Shown here: positions 57,801 to 64,000 of the stretch, piece after piece | How positions within the stretch are numbered: the stretch's first letter is position 1 | Layout of the letters: each line of letters starts with the position of its first letter | Assembly (NCBI GenBank): GCA_022821085.1 | Contig: JAJEEG010000006.1 | Location: forward strand, 332,405-396,404 | DNA from: Candidatus Latescibacterota bacterium | Lineage (GTDB): Bacteria > JAAXHH01 | DNA: 64,000 nucleotides | Reading direction: 5' to 3' | Program-made: the position numbers and the translations under genes | The notes under the pieces: model-generated | What the model was told of the DNA's origin: nothing | The model's database searches: none | The model's input: the letters and a program-made list of their open reading frames with translations, nothing else

Positions 57801-59607
57801 CACGGGCTTTCTCGTCCGGAACCCCAATTGGGCGCCGCTCCAGAAGCAGACGCACCAGTACGTGCGTTCCGAATTCGGGTCGACCGAGGCCGAGGACCGG
57901 GGCATCACCATCGTGCCGAGGTCCTGGTACGCCGGCACCTCGCCCGGGGTGAAGACCTACATCAAGGCGGAGCATACCGGGGCCGACGGAGCCATCCATT
58001 CCACCTACGCTTCAGGCATCCTGGGCGTGATGCCCGACGAGCGGGTGGTCAGCGGGCTGGACCGGGCCCTGGTGTCGGGCCGGTGGTTCGAAGGCGACGA
58101 GCGCGACGTGTGCATCATTCCCACCGAAATGGCGCGTCTCCTGGGTATGCCGGAAGGGGCCGGCGGCCCGGGTACGGTGGAAGGGGCCGGCGGCCCGCGG
58201 GAGATCCGCATATTCGGCAAGCCTTTTACGGTCATCGGCGTATTCGATTCGGCGGTGATGGACCGGATCACCGACCTGGACGGCGAGCCGCTCACCCCCG
58301 TCGACTACACGGCGACCGGCCGCGATCTGCTCACGGAAATCGCCCTGATGGATTACGAGGAAGAACCGGTGGAAATGGTCCGGTTCGAGCACCTGCCCGC
58401 GGCGAACCTGATCCTGGCGCCGCAGGCCTACGTGAACGACCTCGGCGGATCCCTGCGGTCCGTGGCGGTCCGGTTCCCCACGGACGAAGCGGCCGGAGTC
58501 CGCCTGGACCGCTTCATGCAGCGCCTGGGGATCCCCGTGGTGGCCTCCGTGGACGGCGAGGTCGCCGTGCACAGCGCCATGTCGCTGAGTTCCCTGTCCG
58601 GTCTGGGCAACCTGTTCATCCCCATGGTCGTCGCCGCCCTCATCATCCTGAACACCATGATGAACGCCGTCTACGAGCGCTTCAGCGAGATCGGGGTGTA
58701 CAGCGCCGTGGGCCTGGCGCCGGCCCATATAGGCGCGCTCTTCATGGCCGAGGCGGCCATGTACGCCGTCATCGGGGGCATGTCCGGCTACCTCATCGGC
58801 CAGACCGTGGCGCGGGGCATCACGGAATACCAGTTGCTCGCGGGCCTCACGCTGAACTACTCGTCCCTCTCCGCCGTGGCTTCGACGGCCATGGTCATGG
58901 CGGTGGTCATGCTGTCGACGATCTACCCCGCGCGGCAGGCCTCCCAGATGGCCGTGCCGGACGTGAACCGGCAGTGGTCCTTCCCCGATCCCGATGGAGA
59001 CGACTGGCGTTTCGAGTTCCCCTTCACCATCAGCCGGAAGGAGACGCTCGGCCTCTGCGCCTACCTGACGCGGTTCTTCGAGTCGTACGGCGAGAGCACC
59101 CTGGGCAGCTTCATGACGGACCAGGTGGCGCTGACCGGGACGAATGGGCTCGCTTCGGCAGCCGGGAGGGCGGACACGACGAGTCCGGACGAGGAGCAGG
59201 CGGCCAGGGCCGTTTCCGGCGAGGACCGGGCGTCCGATGCCGATACGGACGCGTCCACCTACGAAATCAGCATGAAAACCTGGCTGGCGCCTTACGACAC
59301 GGGGGTCAGCCAACGGGTGTCCCTCCACGCGGCCCCCGCCGAGGAAGAACACGACCTGTACGCGGTGTGGGTGCACATCTACCGCCTGAGCGGCGACGTG
59401 GATTCCTGGCAGCGGCTCAACCGGCGTTTCCTGAACGTGCTGCGCAAGCAGTTCCTGGTATGGCGCACCGTGGATCAGGAGGTCAAGAAAGTCTACGGGG
59501 ACGAAGGACGGGAGATGGTCGCGGGAAGTGCGGGTGAAGTGCTCGCGGGAGGCGTGGGTGGCGCGGGAGGCGCGGGTGGCGCGGGAGACGCGGGACAGGT
59601 ATCATGA
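54883..59607 (+). CDS. M28-like (apparently degenerate) peptidase domain fused to FtsX/MacB-type permease
   Basis: TTG start; signal/lipobox LLLALFAAAACRTSG; M28-like SRVAGYPGATEAAHYLAGRMRELGL...ANQASGAAALLEIARYF; C-term IGNMRKRKARTLLTCATLVLLVFTVLSF...VYERFSEIGVYSAVGLAPAHIGALFMAEAAMYAVIGGMSGYLIG. Confidence 0.85.
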   Translation: MHLKRILSSHLAGLVLRPAGLVLLLALFAAAACRTSGVRERVAYLSEPIGDGQVAAVVDSARIRQTITDLVSFGSRVAGYPGATEAAHYLAGRMRELGLEDVELEEFVASVPHDEGGELTVLDDAALASRSIPIHAVWPNLVRTSTTPPGGITGTLHYVGNGEWEDFNGIDPTGAVFLMDFNSGVNWQRAAQLGAGAVIFVEPDQTTRVDGEEKYLQVPVDFPRFWMAKEAARPLVAYLEGNGPLTVRAKGRMTWKRLPAYNVLGKITGTHPVLKDETIVLESYYDSMSPVPAVSPGANQASGAAALLEIARYFAAHPPARTVYFLATSGHFLSLSGVDDFTNRHTRKTPYFADQLEEPIDMKLFAGIDLSSARDQIGVAYAGILFAGNSFEKQRFFTPFGRTFMGYAEEVIRRGFFPTDALMNVITPSQGILSTEFFPAGNIALDAELVFWTGFPALTFATVFDVREYVDTPIDEIDRVNIRNVYTQTVLLTELFGRAVNDAMLFPDFKMQLEDRFVRGRIRVVEFDPREDYIPSKPKPGAVVRFRRYNKSISGVKNEIFVVADSTGVAESTALEAGRTYPTEGFVMDPETGEIIYAPDRGPYGEGAYPLEITMDWVDKEKPTVVFRSDATNLYDLVDPRFLTRLNESVVLDESGNPPLEWGMTFQEAGWTTGFSYEEDTAVVFTPPESRFKVTMSTGLFGRRLILTNADEANPEGVGFESGIGAIPLTSYQVARDMWHLDEARIGALRSVGVNNTRLDDFHRESGRLLDLAEAARQALQWDRFIKYARAAWGYESRAYPDATGTANDVVKGVLFYMVLVIPFAYALERLLFGFANIYKRIGATAGIFLAAYGVLRFTHPAFQITTAPDIVLLAFMTFVLAAVVIWLISQRFSQTMKEVRQHAHSVQATDVRRSSALATAFALGIGNMRKRKARTLLTCATLVLLVFTVLSFTSVQTFLRIQKVSTDTEAAYTGFLVRNPNWAPLQKQTHQYVRSEFGSTEAEDRGITIVPRSWYAGTSPGVKTYIKAEHTGADGAIHSTYASGILGVMPDERVVSGLDRALVSGRWFEGDERDVCIIPTEMARLLGMPEGAGGPGTVEGAGGPREIRIFGKPFTVIGVFDSAVMDRITDLDGEPLTPVDYTATGRDLLTEIALMDYEEEPVEMVRFEHLPAANLILAPQAYVNDLGGSLRSVAVRFPTDEAAGVRLDRFMQRLGIPVVASVDGEVAVHSAMSLSSLSGLGNLFIPMVVAALIILNTMMNAVYERFSEIGVYSAVGLAPAHIGALFMAEAAMYAVIGGMSGYLIGQTVARGITEYQLLAGLTLNYSSLSAVASTAMVMAVVMLSTIYPARQASQMAVPDVNRQWSFPDPDGDDWRFEFPFTISRKETLGLCAYLTRFFESYGESTLGSFMTDQVALTGTNGLASAAGRADTTSPDEEQAARAVSGEDRASDADTDASTYEISMKTWLAPYDTGVSQRVSLHAAPAEEEHDLYAVWVHIYRLSGDVDSWQRLNRRFLNVLRKQFLVWRTVDQEVKKVYGDEGREMVAGSAGEVLAGGVGGAGGAGGAGDAGQVS

Positions 59608-60119
59608 AAGGTGACGGCAATGGAGGCCACGGAGGTCCCGGAGGCGACGGAGGCCCCGGTGGTTCCGGATGCACCTGGCTCAGGACGCTCATGGGCCAGA
59701 ACGTACGGGTCATGACCCCGGGTACCGCCACGGAAGGCCGCGTCACGGTCATCGAGGCCGTCGAGCCGTCCCACAGCCCGCCGCCCGTATTCACCCGGCA
59801 CGCCTTCATCGAGATGTTCCTGGTCGTTAAAGGCGCGTTGACCTTCCAGTTCCTCCACGAAAGCGCTTTTGTGCTCGAAGCCGGCCGGATGGTCACGGTC
59901 CCGGGATGGAAACCCCATTCGTTCTGGAACGACGGAGACGACCCGGCTCATGTCATGCTGATCTGCACGCCCGCGGGGCTTGACCGGTTCTTCGAGGCGT
60001 CCGACCGGTTGCTGCGGCGCATGCCCGCCGACACCGCCGATCCTGACACGTTGAAGGCGGAGATGGCCCGCCTGCGGGAGGAGTTTGGGCTGGAACACGT
60101 GGCGGCGGCGCCGGGGTGA
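59604..60119 (+). CDS. Cupin-domain protein with Gly-rich N-terminus
   Basis: HAFIEMFLVVKGALTFQFLHESAFVLEAGRMVTVPGWKPHSFWN; 4-bp overlap with preceding gene. Confidence 0.83.
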   Translation: MKGDGNGGHGGPGGDGGPGGSGCTWLRTLMGQNVRVMTPGTATEGRVTVIEAVEPSHSPPPVFTRHAFIEMFLVVKGALTFQFLHESAFVLEAGRMVTVPGWKPHSFWNDGDDPAHVMLICTPAGLDRFFEASDRLLRRMPADTADPDTLKAEMARLREEFGLEHVAAAPG

Positions 60120-60147
60120 CAGGATCTGCGGCGGCAGATATGCGGTC

Positions 60148-60528
60148 CTACCAGACAGCCTTCTCGTAGAAACTGCGGAGCATGTTGTCCGATGTCACCA
60201 GCGGGCAGTTGTGCAGAGAAGCCGTGGCAACGATCGTCCGGTCCACAGGATCCCGGTGATTCCAATCCAGTTGCAGATTCCTGATCCAGGTACTCAGATC
60301 CACAGGCAGTATTTCCACTCGATCGGTTTGCTCCAGGTTTTCCAGGTATTCCCCACCGGAAAGTGGCAGTACGAGCCTGCCCCGTTCTACTTTGATCCCG
60401 ATCTCCCAGATCGATATCGAACTGACGCCCACGCGGTCGGCCTGTGCGATGGTCTGTTCGGCGGTCCTGGACAGGCGGCCGGGATCCAGTGTCCAGAAAA
60501 CCAGTGAAGACGTATCCAGTACAATCAT
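60148..60528 (-). CDS. PIN-domain (VapC-like) toxin
   Basis: MIVLDTSSLVFWTLDP...SISIWEIGIKVERGRLVLP...DPVDRTIVATASLHNCPLVTSD. Confidence 0.92.
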   Translation of the reverse strand: MIVLDTSSLVFWTLDPGRLSRTAEQTIAQADRVGVSSISIWEIGIKVERGRLVLPLSGGEYLENLEQTDRVEILPVDLSTWIRNLQLDWNHRDPVDRTIVATASLHNCPLVTSDNMLRSFYEKAVW

Positions 60529-60758
60529 TGCGCTTCATCCCATTCGTCGGTGGTGGGCGTGTTGATGTCCTCGTGGTAGACAACTTTACCACGTAGTTTC
60601 TCGAACACCCTGTCTACCGGTTGCTTTGTTCCAATGGGTCGAATGCGCAGCACGGGACGCCGGTTGTGCGTCACGATCAGCTCCTCACCCGATTCCTCGA
60701 TCTCTCTGAAAACCTGGAGCATGTTGGCCTTGAGCTTGCTTTTTGAGATCGTCGGCAT
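60525..60758 (-). CDS. Phd/YefM-type (VapB-like) antitoxin
   Basis: ISKSKLKANMLQVFREIEESGEELIVTHNRRPVLRIRPI; 4-bp overlap with the PIN toxin. Confidence 0.9.
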   Translation of the reverse strand: MPTISKSKLKANMLQVFREIEESGEELIVTHNRRPVLRIRPIGTKQPVDRVFEKLRGKVVYHEDINTPTTDEWDEAQ

Positions 60759-60779
60759 GGGGTCCTCGGACGTTAATAA

Positions 60780-60834
60780 ATGACTATGGTCATGTCTATA
60801 GTCATATTTTACCGTCTCTTGAGGATTTCGTCAA
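60780..60834 (-). promoter_or_regulatory. Promoter TTGACG-17-TAAAAT with adjacent inverted repeat operator for the PIN/Phd operon
   Basis: -35 60829-60834, -10 60806-60811 (minus strand); ATGACTAT (60780-60787) / ATAGTCAT (60798-60805). Confidence 0.75.
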
Positions 60835-60859
60835 CTGTAAACTGGTGAGAATGGCAGGT

Positions 60860-62014
60860 TTAAACGTCCACCGGCCGCAGATCCAGGGCCAGATCGCGGA
60901 AGTCCCGCACCCGGTGAAGGGTAATCAAGTTGGTGTCGTGCTGGTTCTTGCCGCCCCGGGCGGTGCGGGCGACGACCAGAAGGTCGTCTCCGGAGATGAC
61001 CTGCGAGGCGTAGCTGAAGGACTCCATCATGCTTCTGCTCATGGCCACGCAACCGGCCTGGAACCAGTTCAGGGCGTCCACGCTGTACATGAGCATCAGG
61101 ATACGCCGCTCGTTGCCCGGGGGACCGCTGAAGCCGATGCGCCGGAGGGGTTCCCGGTCCTGCCACGGGTTGGTGGACAAAGTCACGGTGGTCCAGTACA
61201 GGCCGCCGACCTCGTCGTGGACGATTTGGAACTTGCACTGGGCGCCCGGCATGGGGTGGAACTGGACGAACCGGTAGTCCAGGGTCTCGCCGTCGTCTTC
61301 GACCCGGCCGATTGAGGCTAGGCTCGACGTCGTGTGGCCGTCGACGATCGTGCGCATGATCATCCGGATCTCGCCGTCCACAAGCACGATGTTGCCTTCC
61401 AGGAAGCTGTCGGCGGGAACCTTTTCCTTCGCGCTTTCCGGGTACCTGCGTTGCGAAAGCACGTCCGGGATGCCCGGGAACCGGACGTGGTTGGACCTGC
61501 GCCAGGCGGCCGGGTCCAGCAGGTCGCGCGACAGGTCGCCGGCCACCACCAGGGACTTCCAGTCGAAGCGGCTCGGTGCGTCGCAGGTCTCGAAGGCCCG
61601 GTAGGCAAAACCGTTGTGGATCAATACCGGCGTGGGCGCGCAGTGGTGCCGGCCTTCGAAGAGCGTGACCGGGCCTTCCCAGGTGAAGCCGCCGTCGCGG
61701 GAACGGCCGATGACGATATCCCGGCTCTTCCGGCGGTTGCCGATGAGGTAGGCATCGTCTTCGTGGGCCCAGATGGTCGCCCAGATGAAATCCAGGCGGG
61801 CCGCCAGGTTCCAGGTGGCGCCGTCGTCGTCGCTGACCAGCACCTCGGTCTGGTCCGGCACGGCTTCCTTGAGCGGCGACGGACGAAACCACTCGTAACT
61901 TGTAAGCAGGCGCCCGGAGTCCATGCGGGCGATCGAGGGCGATCCGGCGTACACGTTTTCGGGGTCGTGCGATGAGGCCAGCACGAGGCAATTTTCGGAT
62001 AGCATGCGGTTCAT
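60860..62014 (-). CDS. Sialidase/BNR-repeat-like glycoside hydrolase family protein
   Basis: Asp-box-like SDDDGATW and SRDGGFTW; RMDSGRLLTSYEWF; beta-propeller-like layout. Confidence 0.75.
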   Translation of the reverse strand: MNRMLSENCLVLASSHDPENVYAGSPSIARMDSGRLLTSYEWFRPSPLKEAVPDQTEVLVSDDDGATWNLAARLDFIWATIWAHEDDAYLIGNRRKSRDIVIGRSRDGGFTWEGPVTLFEGRHHCAPTPVLIHNGFAYRAFETCDAPSRFDWKSLVVAGDLSRDLLDPAAWRRSNHVRFPGIPDVLSQRRYPESAKEKVPADSFLEGNIVLVDGEIRMIMRTIVDGHTTSSLASIGRVEDDGETLDYRFVQFHPMPGAQCKFQIVHDEVGGLYWTTVTLSTNPWQDREPLRRIGFSGPPGNERRILMLMYSVDALNWFQAGCVAMSRSMMESFSYASQVISGDDLLVVARTARGGKNQHDTNLITLHRVRDFRDLALDLRPVDV

Positions 62015-62205
62015 GTCTTGTGACCTCCGGGTGATGAGGATGGAAATCGATACTACGCGGAAGGCATGGCCTTGTCAACATTGCCCTTGATCTGAATGGC
62101 CCGCTCGCAGTATCATAGAATCGTTTACCGAAATCCCCTTCACAAATCGAATTGTAGATACCGAATTGTAGCAACTTAAGCCGGGTAAGCCGGGAGGATA
62201 CGCAC

Positions 62206-63387
62206 ATGGCTGGTAAATCTAACCTGTCCCGCAGAGACGTGCTGATCAAGGGAGGGATCGCGACGGCCGGCATGACGCTGCTGCCTTCCCACGTGCTGGC
62301 CCAGTTGGACCAGCTGGCACGGGACGAAACGCCCGTGAACTGGATCGACGAATTCGGGCCGCCGCGAAGCCCCGATTTCGTGTTGCTGGACTGGAACGGC
62401 CTGGAGTCGTGGATTACGCCCGTGGACCAGTTCTTCTCGGCCAGCCACTATCCGGAGCCGACCGTCGACGGGGATACCTACAGTCTCGAGGTCACCGGCG
62501 CGGTGAGACAAAAGCTCAACTTGAGCCTGGACGAGATCAAATCCATGCCGCGCAGAGACCTGGACTTCACCCTCGAATGCTCGGGCAACCGGGGTGTGCC
62601 AGTATTCCGCGGCGGCGTGTACAACGCCCGGTGGACGGGCACGCCGCTGGCGCCGATCCTGAAAAGGGCGGGCATGTGGGACAACGGCATGGAGGTGGTT
62701 TTCTTCGGGCACGACGAAGGAGAGGAGGTCATCTCCCCCCGCAGGAGCGAGCCGCTGACCATGAAGCAGAACTTCGCCCGTTCGCTCACCATGGCGCAGG
62801 CCATGGATCCGGACATCCTGCTGTGCTACGAGGTGAACGGCCAGACGCTGCCGCCGAAGCACGGTTATCCCCTGCGCCTCATCGTGCCCGGCTGGTACGG
62901 CATTACCCAGGTGAAGTGGCTGAAGCGCATCGAAGTACGCACCACCCGGTACATGGGGCGGTTCATTTCTCGGGATTACGTCACGATCCGCGAGGAGACC
63001 CACAACGGAGAGACCGTGTGGCGCCAGGAATCCGTGGGCAAAGGCCGGATCAATTCCGTCACGGCGCGGGTCACCCGGGTCGGGCCCCTGCACCGGATCT
63101 ACGGCGCGGTATGGGGCGAACCGCTCAGGGAGGTGCAGGTGCGCATCGACGACGGGCCCTGGCGGACGGCGGAGATCATCGAGGGCGAGGACGCCGAGTA
63201 CGCCTGGAAGTTCTGGCGGCTGGACTGGGACCGCCCGTCCCCCGGCGAGCATACGATCACGTCGCGGGGCGTGACGGCGGCCGGCACGGTGCAGCCGGCA
63301 CCGGACGACCCCTACCTGGCCGGCAAGAAGACCTACTGGGAGAGCAACGGGCAGGTAACCCGTACGATTCGGACCTTCGAAAGCTAG
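62206..63387 (+). CDS. Sulfite oxidase/molybdopterin-dependent oxidoreductase with Tat signal
   Basis: LSRRDVLIKGGIATAGMTLLPSHVLA; DFTLECSGNRG, LPPKHGYPLRLIVPGWYGITQVKWLKRIEV. Confidence 0.93.
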   Translation: MAGKSNLSRRDVLIKGGIATAGMTLLPSHVLAQLDQLARDETPVNWIDEFGPPRSPDFVLLDWNGLESWITPVDQFFSASHYPEPTVDGDTYSLEVTGAVRQKLNLSLDEIKSMPRRDLDFTLECSGNRGVPVFRGGVYNARWTGTPLAPILKRAGMWDNGMEVVFFGHDEGEEVISPRRSEPLTMKQNFARSLTMAQAMDPDILLCYEVNGQTLPPKHGYPLRLIVPGWYGITQVKWLKRIEVRTTRYMGRFISRDYVTIREETHNGETVWRQESVGKGRINSVTARVTRVGPLHRIYGAVWGEPLREVQVRIDDGPWRTAEIIEGEDAEYAWKFWRLDWDRPSPGEHTITSRGVTAAGTVQPAPDDPYLAGKKTYWESNGQVTRTIRTFES

Positions 63388-63405
63388 GGAACCGTTTCCC
63401 GATCC

Positions 63406-64000
63406 ATGATCATCGATTCCCACGCGTACTGCTTTCCGCCGGGTGACGCGAAGGCCGGGTACGCCGACGCCCGGGACCACCTGAGGTGGATGCAGGCCGA
63501 GCACGCGGTCCATCACCAGCCGGCCTGGCGGGTCCGGGACCGGGCTCCCGCTTCGTCGGAGGCGATCGCGCCCGCGTCGCCCGGCGACTGGTCCACGCTC
63601 CCCGACGTGGATTTCCGCGTCGATCGCACCCACGGCCGCGTGGTTTGGACGATCGACGGCGAAGACTGCACCAAGCAGTTCTACCCGCCCCACCTGCGCA
63701 ACCTGGAATACACGCCCGACGGCCTGATCGCAGAGATGGACTACGCGGGCGTGGACGCCGCCCTGCTCCATACCAATCCCATGCTGGGCCGCGACAGCGC
63801 GTTTCAGGCCGAATGCATCGCCGCGTTTCCCGGCCGCCTGTATTCCATGGCGCCCTTGGACGAGTGGCGTATCGCCTCGGAACCGGACCGGGTAATCGAA
63901 GAGATCGAGCGGGCCGTGTGCGCCCACAGGCTGCATGCCGTCAAGTTCAATGCTTCGCTGGCTTACCGCGGGAGCGAGCAGCCGTGGAGCCGCGGCGCCT
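63406..64000 (+). CDS. Amidohydrolase family protein, 3' truncated by window edge
   Basis: ATG 63406: MIIDSHAYCFPPGDAKAGYADARDHLRWMQAEHAVHHQ...; frame open to window end, therefore absent from the ORF track. Confidence 0.75.
   Translation, partial: MIIDSHAYCFPPGDAKAGYADARDHLRWMQAEHAVHHQPAWRVRDRAPASSEAIAPASPGDWSTLPDVDFRVDRTHGRVVWTIDGEDCTKQFYPPHLRNLEYTPDGLIAEMDYAGVDAALLHTNPMLGRDSAFQAECIAAFPGRLYSMAPLDEWRIASEPDRVIEEIERAVCAHRLHAVKFNASLAYRGSEQPWSRGA

Noticed and set aside
60831-62273. 480-aa minus-strand ORF overlapping the sialidase-like gene
   Set aside because: Out-of-frame reading of the same region; the 60860-62014 frame has the Asp-box motifs.

Overview
GC-rich bacterial chromosomal window of about 50 genes, mostly metabolic and transport genes in short operons. 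Coding density is high. I recognised no rRNA, prophage, transposase or CRISPR array. Anchor genes are pcm, rho, thyX, rnhC, an initiator tRNA-fMet and tupBC-like genes. Also present are three tandem LLM flavin monooxygenases, paired SDRs, paired HpcH/HpaI aldolases, a sugar ABC operon with two tandem Tat-lipoprotein binding proteins, paired cyclophilins, an oligopeptide ABC permease pair, and two type II toxin-antitoxin (TA) modules with readable promoter/operator architecture. The most unusual items are: (1) a 1574-aa ORF joining an M28-peptidase-like domain, whose metal and catalytic motifs all look lost, to a C-terminal FtsX/MacB-type permease; (2) a DppB/DppC-like pair in which both partners carry about 130-150 aa membrane extensions, and the DppC extension is a diverged gapless internal duplication of its own TM1 segment; (3) many short tandem micro-duplications, in-frame in protein linkers or sitting on or just after stop codons; (4) a rho gene with an apparent leader of about 400 nt; (5) a DUF4835/PorD-like protein and small Cys-rich proteins. 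Taxonomy is uncertain; the gene content would fit an uncultured FCB-type lineage, but that is only inference. All calls come from reading motifs by eye; no searches were run.
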